From assembly GCA_002509325.1 (NCBI GenBank), contig DADO01000013.1, positions 1-13,726 on the forward strand: a stretch of 13,726 nucleotides of DNA, in the 5' to 3' direction. A model generated the notes under the pieces. That model was not told the DNA's origin. It worked only from the letters and a program-made list of their open reading frames with translations, and ran no database searches. Origin of the DNA: Methanosarcina sp. UBA402. Lineage in GTDB: Archaea; Halobacteriota; Methanosarcinia; Methanosarcinales; Methanosarcinaceae. Positions 1 to 5,810 of the stretch are shown here, piece after piece; within the stretch, counting starts at the first letter, position 1, and each line of letters opens with the position of its first letter. The position numbers were made by a program, and so were the translations under genes.

Positions 1-2
1 GA

Positions 3-149
3 TGGACCATCAAGATATACATAGTAAATAATAAAAACCCATCTGCGAAGGCTGTGGCCGTCAAGGAAGGAAAACTCATGGAAATGGGCTCAGTAAGAAG
101 GGGTATTGAAAAATGTGTCGGTAAGCGGACCCGCATAGTTGGTGGATAG
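3..149 (+). pseudogene. Truncated N-terminal remnant of a YtcJ-like amidohydrolase
   Basis: An open frame enters from the left edge and encodes 48 residues before a TAG stop. The peptide contains NNKNPSAKAVAVKEGKL and then an IEKCVGKRTRIV segment. This matches the usual opening of YtcJ/AtzF-like metal-dependent amidohydrolases: a beta strand, a 'NP-x-AEAVAVKDGKI' turn, and an 'IGK-x-TKVID' strand. In the family several hundred residues follow, starting with the PGFxDxHxH metal site. Here the frame stops just before that point, and I see no such motif downstream in any frame. I read it as the stump of a deleted or degraded gene. The real start is outside the window. The family assignment rests on about 45 residues and is tentative. 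Confidence 0.4.
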
Positions 150-605
150 CTGTATATTATATTGAAAAAGAAGGACGCGAAGAACTTTAAATTCGTTTGT
201 TAAATCAGACTTTCTTTCTAAACTTCCTAACGAATTAGGTTTTACATACTTCAACATTAGAAAATCGGATGACTTCTTTTTGTTATCCCAATCAATAGTG
301 TTCTGTTCATTGAAAAATTACCAGAAGAAGAAAACGCAAATAATCCGGAAGATGAAGAAGACCTACTTTATACACATAAGCCCAAAAATCGGGGCAGTAG
401 TATGCAATGGAACTCTGCTTTTTGTAGAAGGCCTGGTCATTGAGATTATTCCGAAAAGTCTTGAAACTAACTATTTTCTTAAAATATAACTGTTTGTAAA
501 TTTAAATTCTTATAAAATTACAGCACAAAATAACTTGATTAGGAAATTTACCTTAATCTAAATTTTTATTTATATATTACACTTACCAAACAGGAGGAGA
601 TTTAA
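150..605. other. AT-rich region without a convincing gene; leader of the AhpD-like gene
   Basis: This 456-bp stretch holds one 69-codon open frame (280-489, +). It is rich in I, K, F and L and has no ribosome binding site or recognisable motif. A second frame over the same bases (273-452) encodes an acidic peptide with no start. Both look like decayed DNA rather than genes. An 8-bp inverted repeat, AATTCGTT (190-197) and AACGAATT (229-236), may form a weak hairpin. A TATA-like TTTATATATT (569-578) and a strong Shine-Dalgarno sequence GGAGGAG (from 592) precede the gene at 606. That TATA lies so close to the ribosome site that the transcript start must either be near 600 or use an upstream AT-rich element around 511-518. 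Confidence 0.4.
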
Positions 606-947
606 ATGTCATTTTTGAACGAAATAATGCCTGAAACCGCAGAAGCTTTCGGACAGATGAGAAATTCTATTTTCAAAGATGGTTTTCTGAATCTCAAAAC
701 TAAAGAATTGATTGCTATCACCTCTTCAGTACTTATGCGCTGTCAGTTCTGCGTTGACACGCATTCACAAAGAGCGATTACTGCAGGAGCCACAAAGGAG
801 GAAATCGCAGAAGCTATTTCAGTTGCAATGTTTGTTGCTGCTGGTTCACAGATAGGATGGACAAATATATACGGGGAAAATATATATAATAAAATCTTTG
901 AAAAGAATAAGGAAGAAAAGGACTGCTGCTGTTGTTGCAAGGACTAA
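606..947 (+). CDS. AhpD-like / carboxymuconolactone decarboxylase family protein with a pentacysteine tail
   Basis: This 113-residue protein has the size of a single AhpD/CMD all-alpha domain. The signature is RCQFCVDTHSQRA at residues 45-57: C46-x2-C49-x3-H53, the redox pair and proton-relay histidine of AhpD-type alkylhydroperoxidases. It is followed by the family's usual AGATKEEIAEAI helix. The C-terminus ends in five consecutive cysteines (C107-C111) then Lys-Asp, which is outside the normal domain and suggests metal or metalloid binding or an extra redox site. The start is set by GGAGGAG 7-8 bases upstream of the ATG. The gene converges on arsR (1001-1360) across 53 bp. Its closeness to arsR, thioredoxin and acr3 suggests a role in thiol or metalloid stress. 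The family call is firm; the substrate is unknown. Confidence 0.85.
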   Translation: MSFLNEIMPETAEAFGQMRNSIFKDGFLNLKTKELIAITSSVLMRCQFCVDTHSQRAITAGATKEEIAEAISVAMFVAAGSQIGWTNIYGENIYNKIFEKNKEEKDCCCCCKD

Positions 948-1000
948 AAACTCCATTTATTGTAATTTATAAATCATTATCTCTTTAATTTAAATAAAGT

Positions 1001-1360
1001 TCATTCAGATTTTTTTTCTTGTAGATGTGCAATAATGTTAAAAATATCTACAAATTCAGGGTTCAACCTGTAAAAATGCCATTTTGATCTGTTGTAGGCT
1101 TCGACGACCCCACAGTCTTTCAAAATTGTCAGGTGGTAGGAAACCAGGTTCTGCATCTCGTTTAATTTAAATATCAATTCGCAAACGCAGTGATCTCTCT
1201 GAGAGAGAAAGTAAGCAATTTTTAGCCTTATCGGATGCCCAAGAGCGCTGAATACCTCACTTGCTTTCTTTATATCATCATCCGGAAAATCTATTTCCTG
1301 GAGCATCCTTTCTTCCCATTCCTTTTTTTTCTCTGGATCCACAGGACAACAATAGCTCAT
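1001..1360 (-). CDS. arsR: ArsR/SmtB-family winged-helix metalloregulator
   Basis: This is a 119-residue ArsR/SmtB repressor. The core runs from about residue 32: ASEVFSALGHPIRLKIAYFL is the usual first helices. HCVCEL (C58, C60) is the alpha-3 thiolate site used by As(III)/Sb(III) sensors of this family. Residues 70-88, with LVSYHLTILKDCGVV, are the recognition helix-turn. The beta wing follows (SKWHFYRLN). A third cysteine near the site (C83) and an N-terminal Cys-Cys pair (C4, C5) could also contribute to metalloid binding. No clear ribosome site precedes the ATG. The gene is divergent from the thioredoxin-ccdA pair across 344 bp, and an inverted repeat (1398-1417) lies 38 bp upstream of its start, consistent with autoregulation. 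The inducer is probably arsenite or antimonite, given acr3 nearby, but this is inferred. Confidence 0.88.
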   Translation of the reverse strand: MSYCCPVDPEKKKEWEERMLQEIDFPDDDIKKASEVFSALGHPIRLKIAYFLSQRDHCVCELIFKLNEMQNLVSYHLTILKDCGVVEAYNRSKWHFYRLNPEFVDIFNIIAHLQEKKSE

Positions 1361-1397
1361 AAATAAAAGAAGTTAAGCCTTCTAAATAAGGTTTTTC

Positions 1398-1417
1398 ATA
1401 TCAATTTTGTTTGATAT
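1398..1417. promoter_or_regulatory. Putative ArsR operator, arsR-proximal
   Basis: A perfect 7-bp inverted repeat, ATATCAA - TTTTGT - TTGATAT. The ATCAA-N6-TTGAT core is the layout I know from ArsR-type operators, and the same core recurs at 1622-1647. It lies 38 bp upstream of the arsR start, and an AT-rich element on the minus strand (around 1425-1436) could place the arsR transcript start inside it, as expected for repression. Confidence 0.6.
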
Positions 1418-1599
1418 TTAACGTAATATTATTAATAGTCAAACTGCTTCTAGACTTCTGAAGCCTTAAATAATATAATTTCAAGAGATATAGAATATAT
1501 AGCGTAGTTTTTCGTGTATAAGGATCTTTACACTGCTAACATCCTTCTCCTTATATCTTTCTCGAATATTTAATACTCATATATAATTTGAGCAAACCA

Positions 1600-1608
1600 T
1601 TTATATTA
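1600..1608 (+). promoter_or_regulatory. TATA box for the thioredoxin-ccdA operon
   Basis: TTTATATTA preceded by AAACCA is a reasonable archaeal BRE/TATA element. Transcription about 25-27 bp downstream would begin near 1628-1634, inside the inverted repeat at 1622-1647. A competing TATA-like ATATATAA lies at 1579-1587. Confidence 0.45.
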
Positions 1609-1621
1609 CCTGTTACATTTG

Positions 1622-1647
1622 AATATATCAAGATATATTGATATATT
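1622..1647. promoter_or_regulatory. Putative ArsR operator, thioredoxin-ccdA-proximal
   Basis: A perfect 10-bp inverted repeat, AATATATCAA - GATATA - TTGATATATT, with the same 6-bp spacer and ATCAA/TTGAT core as the site at 1398-1417. It covers the expected transcription start of the rightward operon, 58 bp before the start codon at 1705, so a bound repressor would block transcription. Confidence 0.65.
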
Positions 1648-1704
1648 ACAAGCCTTTCCTCTTCTTAGCTAGAAGATAAAATGCAAAGGTTTCTGGAGGA
1701 CTAC

Positions 1705-2292
1705 ATGAAGCGATTACATAGAATACAAGGTAAAGAGCGAGTTTCTTTTTCACCATTTTCTTTAGTAAAAACGCTCTCACTTTTCATATTTCTTTGTTTC
1801 TTACTCTTCAGTTCAGGTTGCACAGATCTTGATGACTCCAATAATGAAGCAGGGCTTATTGAAATTTCAAAGAACGTTAGCGATTCAGGCAGTGAAATGG
1901 AATTGATTGAAGTTTCGAACCTGAGCCAGGTTGATGAAGCCCTCAAAAAAGGTCCTATTGTACTGAAAATTGGTTCAAAGGGCTGTATTCCCTGTGGAAA
2001 ACAGGAAGAGATATTTTCGGAGCTACTTCCAATGTATCAGGATTCTGCTTCATTCATGCTTATCGACATTAAACAGCATCCCGAGTTTGCAAAAGAGTTT
2101 GGAGTAAGATCCATTCCAGATACCTGTATTATTGCAGATATTGAAGGCGAGAAATACATATATATGCGGCAGGACGGCAGCAAAAGCCAAGAAAGAACAA
2201 GCGCAAGGTTCCTGGGCGTTACCGACAAAGAAACCCTTTCAGAAACTCTTAAAAAAGCTATTGAATCCAGAGGGCAGAGGGTTAAAATATGA
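1705..2292 (+). CDS. Exported thioredoxin-like lipoprotein
   Basis: The protein has 195 residues from the ATG at 1705. That start has GGAGG five bases upstream, whereas an in-frame ATG at 1681 has none and would add eight residues. A basic N-terminus and a hydrophobic segment (about residues 20-37) lead to a lipobox, LLFSSGC, with Cys39 as the likely lipidated residue, so the domain should sit outside the membrane. After a polar linker comes a thioredoxin fold: VLKIGSKGCIPCGKQ with the C94-I-P-C97 active site, a central LIDIKQHPEFAKEFGV segment, and the cis-proline region VRSIPDTCII. CIPC is more oxidising-type than the classical CGPC, but function cannot be read from it alone. The stop codon overlaps the start of ccdA, so the pair is translationally coupled; CcdA probably supplies its electrons. 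The upstream operator suggests ArsR control. Confidence 0.85.
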   Translation: MKRLHRIQGKERVSFSPFSLVKTLSLFIFLCFLLFSSGCTDLDDSNNEAGLIEISKNVSDSGSEMELIEVSNLSQVDEALKKGPIVLKIGSKGCIPCGKQEEIFSELLPMYQDSASFMLIDIKQHPEFAKEFGVRSIPDTCIIADIEGEKYIYMRQDGSKSQERTSARFLGVTDKETLSETLKKAIESRGQRVKI

Positions 2293-2924
2293 TTTCCAAT
2301 TTTTTCCCAATTGCAGCTTTTTTTGCAGGGATAGTAAGCGTGCTCTCTCCATGCATCCTGCCCATAATTCCGGCAGTTTTTGCATACTCAACTGGAAAAG
2401 GAAAGCTTAGACCACTTGCGATCGTATTAGGTTTGTCCCTTTCCTTCACTTCCATGGGAGTTATTACTTCAATTTTCGGGGCAACTCTTACAGCTTATCT
2501 AGGCTACCTCAACGTTTTTGCAGAAGCGCTACTGGTCACAATGGGCATTTCGCTACTCTTTGATTTAAACATATTCAATATTTTTGGAAATTTTTCAGCA
2601 CTCGCAAATCCTAAGCAAGAGGGTCTTTTCGGAGGGTTTCTACTTGGCCTCTCACTGGGGATTATCTGGCTCCCATGTGTCGGCCCAGTACTTGGTTCAA
2701 TCCTTACAATGGTTGCTGTTTCAGGAGAGGCTGTTTATGGAGCACTAATGCTTTTCATCTATTCCCTTGGTTTTTCTGTTCCAATGCTTCTTGTTGCTTA
2801 TTCTGCAAGCTTTTCCTCATCAAAGCTTCTGAAAGCTTCAAGATACGGTTTTCCGTTAAAAAAAATTACAGGCATTGTAATTCTAGGAGTCGGCCTCTAT
2901 ATGATTTATCAAAATCATTTTTAA
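2289..2924 (+). CDS. ccdA: CcdA/DsbD-family membrane thiol-disulfide electron carrier
   Basis: A 211-residue membrane protein with about six hydrophobic segments, the size of a CcdA. The two redox cysteines are in family positions: C22 in SVLSPCILPIIPAV (segment 1) and C130 in IIWLPCVGPVLGS (segment 4), both in the P-C / P-C-V-G-P contexts that define the family. It carries electrons from cytoplasmic thioredoxin across the membrane to an external acceptor, here most simply the lipoprotein encoded directly upstream (4-base ATGA overlap). The cytochrome c maturation role of many CcdA proteins is possible, but no cytochrome or Ccm/Ccs gene is nearby. The arsR and acr3 neighbours suggest metalloid-related redox instead; that part is inference. 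Confidence 0.88.
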   Translation: MISNFFPIAAFFAGIVSVLSPCILPIIPAVFAYSTGKGKLRPLAIVLGLSLSFTSMGVITSIFGATLTAYLGYLNVFAEALLVTMGISLLFDLNIFNIFGNFSALANPKQEGLFGGFLLGLSLGIIWLPCVGPVLGSILTMVAVSGEAVYGALMLFIYSLGFSVPMLLVAYSASFSSSKLLKASRYGFPLKKITGIVILGVGLYMIYQNHF

Positions 2925-3061
2925 CAATGAAATTGAAAAAATAAGCATTTGTAAAGACGATTTAGCATTATTGGAAAAGCTCAGAGCGAGCGGTAGCTCT
3001 TGCGATTGATTAATAAATATTTTCATGATAAATCAACTTATTAAAAATAGAGGGTGTTGTT

Positions 3062-4111
3062 TTGGAAAAATCAGTTGTATCGAAATTATCGTTCTTAAAT
3101 CGTTATTTAACTCTATGGATCTTTCTAGCTATGTTTATAGGCGTAGCACTGGGCTTTGTTTATCCGGGCTTTGCTGAGTTTTTAAAAAGCCTGTCTATTG
3201 GCACCACATCCATTCCCATCGCCATTGGTTTAATAGTTATGATGTATCCTCCCCTGGCACGGGTTAAATATGAAGAGCTGGGCATGGTATTCCGGAATCA
3301 TAAAGTATTGGGCTTATCCCTGTTGCAAAACTGGATCATTGGCCCAATTCTGATGTTTATTCTGGCGATTATGTTTCTTAGGGAATATCCGGAATACATG
3401 GTAGGTGTCATTCTAATTGGTCTAGCCAGGTGCATCGCCATGGTGATTGTCTGGAACACCCTGGCAGAAGGGGATAATGAGTATGCTGCTGCTCTAGTTG
3501 CCTTCAATTCCATCTTTCAGTTAGTCTTCTACTCCATTTTCGCTTATTTCTTCATAACCGTGCTGCCTGAGTGGCTGGGGCTTAGTGGTATGGAAATAGA
3601 TGTCTCTATGGGAGAAGTTGCCCAGAGTGTAGCAATCTACCTTGGAATTCCTTTTGCGGCTGGTTTTTTAACCCGTTATTTCCTGCGGCCCTCAAAAGGA
3701 GCTGAATGGTACGATAACAAATTCGTTCCGAAATCAGGTCCAATTTCACTTTATGCCCTACTGTTTACAATTATTATAATGTTCTCTTTGAAAGGTGAAT
3801 ATATTGTTGCCCTGCCTTTAGATGTTGTAAGGATTGCAATTCCTCTTCTAATTTACTTCGTAGTTATGTTCGGTGTTTCTTTTATTATATCTAAAAAAAT
3901 AGGCATTAACTATGAACAGACAACATCCCTTGCTTTTACCGCGGCCAGTAATAACTTCGAACTAGCAATTGCCGTAGCAGTGGCGGTTTTCGGCATCAAC
4001 TCAGGGCAGGCATTTGCAGCGGTGGTAGGCCCCCTAATTGAAGTACCCGTAATGATCGGACTTGTCAATGTTGCACTCTACTGGAGAAGAAAATACTTTA
4101 TTAAAAATTAA
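3062..4111 (+). CDS. acr3: ACR3-family arsenite efflux permease
   Basis: 349 residues with about ten membrane segments, the standard length for ACR3 (BASS superfamily), which exports As(OH)3, and in some members Sb(III), using ion-motive force. The two hallmark sites are present: C124 in GLARCIAMVIVWN (segment 4), the essential cysteine, and E300 in AASNNFELAIA (segment 9). The conserved TSIPIAIGLIVMMYPPLARVKY block is intact at 49-70. The start is TTG, supported by AGAGGGTG six bases upstream. It follows ccdA by 137 bp with no clear copy of the ArsR inverted repeat between them, so it may be read through from that operon or use its own promoter. The sequence looks very like bacterial (Firmicute-type) ACR3 proteins; lateral acquisition is plausible but untested. 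Confidence 0.93.
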   Translation: MEKSVVSKLSFLNRYLTLWIFLAMFIGVALGFVYPGFAEFLKSLSIGTTSIPIAIGLIVMMYPPLARVKYEELGMVFRNHKVLGLSLLQNWIIGPILMFILAIMFLREYPEYMVGVILIGLARCIAMVIVWNTLAEGDNEYAAALVAFNSIFQLVFYSIFAYFFITVLPEWLGLSGMEIDVSMGEVAQSVAIYLGIPFAAGFLTRYFLRPSKGAEWYDNKFVPKSGPISLYALLFTIIIMFSLKGEYIVALPLDVVRIAIPLLIYFVVMFGVSFIISKKIGINYEQTTSLAFTAASNNFELAIAVAVAVFGINSGQAFAAVVGPLIEVPVMIGLVNVALYWRRKYFIKN

Positions 4112-4112
4112 A

Positions 4113-4142
4113 AAGCCGCTTGAGAAATAACAATTGCGGCCT
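4113..4142 (+). terminator. Possible 3' hairpin of acr3
   Basis: GCCGC (4115-4119) pairs with GCGGC (4136-4140). Flanking AA/TT and inner TTG/CAA could extend it with small bulges. It begins one base after the acr3 stop codon. There is no clear U-tract, so it may be an mRNA 3'-end structure rather than a true terminator. Confidence 0.3.
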
Positions 4143-4224
4143 TAGCAGAAACCAGGTTGAAATAAAAGGAACTGAGAATAGACACTTGTGTCTTGATACG
4201 ATACCAATTTTACCTACACAACAA

Positions 4225-4638
4225 TCAGGCTTCTTCTATAGCTCTTATAATTTTATCTACATATTCGAGTTTCAAATCTGAGGGTCTTGTTTTTTCAATC
4301 CCGAGCTCCGTTACCATCAAATATGCGTCTGCTTTCATTCCGGCTTCCTCGAGCTTTTTTGTGGCACAGCAGTCCGTACAGCCATCAAGGGCTAAAATTC
4401 TGAAGTCGTCAGATATTGCATCCTCAACTGCATCAACCCCTTTGTAGGCAGCTGCGGCTCTGTACAGGTCAGGTCTCCGGAAGGCAAGAGCTGACGCTGC
4501 CTGCATCGTAAGTTTTCCTGTGTTAGAAAGACCAGAACAGGCAAAAATGAGCGTATTTTTCCTTTTTCCATATGTCTTTTCCGTCCCGTCCGACCTGCCA
4601 GATAGAGAGTCTGCGGATTCCGTTCCTGATGGCTTCAT
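4225..4638 (-). CDS. DGC-family putative zinc-binding protein
   Basis: A 137-residue protein whose core fits the 'DGC' family of putative zinc-binding proteins. It has IFACSGLSNTG at 31-41 (C34, then the SNTG turn) and ALDGCTDCCATK at 82-93 (D84-G85-C86-x2-C89-C90), the motif that names the family. Residues 1-27 are a polar extension rich in Ser, Gly and Lys. There is no other Met, GTG or TTG start in frame before the core, so the start is probably right. A minus-strand TATA-like element (around 4662-4672) would put the transcript start at about 4640, so the mRNA may be almost leaderless. It converges on acr3. The biochemical role of this family is not established; a metal- or metalloid-binding role fits the neighbours but is inferred. 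Confidence 0.8.
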   Translation of the reverse strand: MKPSGTESADSLSGRSDGTEKTYGKRKNTLIFACSGLSNTGKLTMQAASALAFRRPDLYRAAAAYKGVDAVEDAISDDFRILALDGCTDCCATKKLEEAGMKADAYLMVTELGIEKTRPSDLKLEYVDKIIRAIEEA

Positions 4639-4751
4639 AGCTGTTACAACCCTAATGATAGATATAATCTTTAATGAGAGGTAGAAATTTTTTACGAGAA
4701 ATGCAACCTTTAATGAGAAATTATTTCAAAAAAGGTTGAAATGGAAAGTGC

Positions 4752-4862
4752 ATGAGAACTGATATAATTTCCGGTATTGTCGCCAGCTACCAGTTCAGTT
4801 TACCTCCCCTTCCCCAAAAAACGCTAAAAGTCCCAAGCACGCTAAAAATAATAGAGGAATAA
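4752..4862 (+). CDS. Possible 36-residue small protein
   Basis: An ATG-started frame encodes 36 residues beginning MRTDIISGIVASYQF and ending TLKIIEE. Upstream is only a weak GGAAAG ribosome site. An 8-bp inverted repeat (CAACCTTT 4704-4711 / AAAGGTTG 4731-4738) lies just before it. It is the only open frame in the 283-bp gap between the DGC gene and the phosphoesterase, and its stop codon abuts a 14-bp tandem repeat. I do not recognise the peptide. It may be a chance frame; conservation of the reading frame in relatives would decide. Confidence 0.2.
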   Translation: MRTDIISGIVASYQFSLPPLPQKTLKVPSTLKIIEE

Positions 4863-4933
4863 AATCACTCAAGTTTAATCAGTTAAATTAAATCAGTTAA
4901 GTCTCAATCAGTCAAGCTCAATTAGTCAAATTC
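4863..4933. repeat. 14-bp tandem repeat, five imperfect copies
   Basis: Units follow the pattern AATCAGTYAAGYTC with copies starting at 4863, 4877, 4891 (15 bp), 4906 and 4920. The last copy overlaps the final codons and stop of the minus-strand phosphoesterase, so repeat expansion has reached into the coding end. No spacer variation, so not a CRISPR. Confidence 0.75.
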
Positions 4934-5422
4934 AAGCTGTGTTATCTCAACGTTAAGGTTTGCAATCTCAAGAATAGCAACTGTTGACTTTCCGGAAAGC
5001 ACCCCTGAGGATTCTCCCGGATTTATTACAGGGACTCCTTCAATAATTTTTACATTTGGCTCATGAGTATGTCCCCGGATTACCACATCAAATTCCCCGG
5101 ATTTAGCAAGCGCTTTGACCAGGGCCTCATTTGTCCCATGCAGAAGAGCAATATGCAGCCCGTCAATAGTCAGGTCTCCAAAATCCCCGCAGGAAGTAGC
5201 CCCGATTTCTTCAAGCCACTTTGTAAGTGTTAATTTATCCCCGTCATTATTTCCAAATACAAAGTAAAGTTTGGGCTTTAATTCCTTAAAGGCTCTCGCT
5301 GTAAAAGGAGAGATAAGATCTCCTGCGTGCAGCACGGCTTTTACCCCTCTCTCATTAAAGAATTCTACAGCTTTCCGGAGAGCGTTCATGTTATCATGTG
5401 AATCCGAAATTATTCCAATCAA
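4922..5422 (-). CDS. YfcE/MJ0936-type metallophosphoesterase
   Basis: 166 residues, the usual length for the compact archaeal and bacterial YfcE/MJ0936 phosphodiesterases. All five metal-site blocks are present in order: D7-x-H9 (ISDSHDN), G34-D35 (LHAGD), G57-N58-N59-D60, H95 (ALLHG), and G117-H118-T-H120. These coordinate two divalent metals (often Mn or Ni) in a cytoplasmic phosphodiesterase; the natural substrate of the family is not settled. The start is a TTG with AAAGGTGG about 6-8 bases upstream; starting there gives the MIGIISDSHDN opening typical of the family. It is divergent from queC across 637 bp and its 3' end is overlapped by a tandem repeat. Confidence 0.9.
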   Translation of the reverse strand: MIGIISDSHDNMNALRKAVEFFNERGVKAVLHAGDLISPFTARAFKELKPKLYFVFGNNDGDKLTLTKWLEEIGATSCGDFGDLTIDGLHIALLHGTNEALVKALAKSGEFDVVIRGHTHEPNVKIIEGVPVINPGESSGVLSGKSTVAILEIANLNVEITQLEFD

Positions 5423-5810
5423 GTAATCCCACCTTTTCGACTAGATTTCCCTATTTAGTATATAGTCGGGTTTACTAAAAAGAATTCGCTAAAACAGAAT
5501 TTTAGAGCCTTCTTTAAGAATTAAAATTTCACAAGTAGGGATTCAGAATAGGGATTTAGAGCAGCAATTTTATACTTGAACCTTAAACAGGAGCTGTTTT
5601 TCCACTGTCGCATTGGAAGTGAACCTTGGGACAGCGCAAAAGCCAGAAGTCAAACCTTGAGACTCCATCATGAAGACAGCTACTTTTAAATACGAGTTGC
5701 AGGTATTATTGGAATATTCCCAGAGGAATATCCGAGGAGTCCTGCGAGATTGAACCTGGATAATCCTGATGGATAAGTCAGAGAATCCTGAAAGAATAAA
5801 TTTAGGAAAA
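5423..5810. other. Intergenic region with foldable segments, no clear gene
   Basis: No convincing gene. Bases 5580-5765 are less AT-rich than the flanks. A good hairpin is present: GGAATATTCC (5711-5720), loop CAGA, GGAATATCC (5725-5733), nine pairs with one bulged A. CTGTC (5605-5609) can pair with GACAG (5630-5634). A 27-codon ATG frame (5670-5753) crosses the hairpin but has no ribosome site. An untranslated structured RNA or a gene relic would both explain the composition; neither is shown. Confidence 0.35.

Noticed and set aside
280..489. 69-residue open frame
   Set aside because: No ribosome site, low-complexity I/K/F/L composition, and no recognisable motif; it lies in what looks like decayed DNA.
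1681..1704. Upstream ATG (1681) as the thioredoxin lipoprotein start
   Set aside because: No ribosome site precedes it, while GGAGG lies five bases before the in-frame ATG at 1705, which also gives a normal signal peptide.
3006..3036. TTGATT...AATCAA before acr3 as a third ArsR operator
   Set aside because: The half-sites are in the opposite orientation and far apart, unlike the ATCAA-N6-TTGAT pair at 1398 and 1622.
5670..5753. 27-codon frame upstream of queC
   Set aside because: No ribosome site, crosses a hairpin, and too short to support without conservation.
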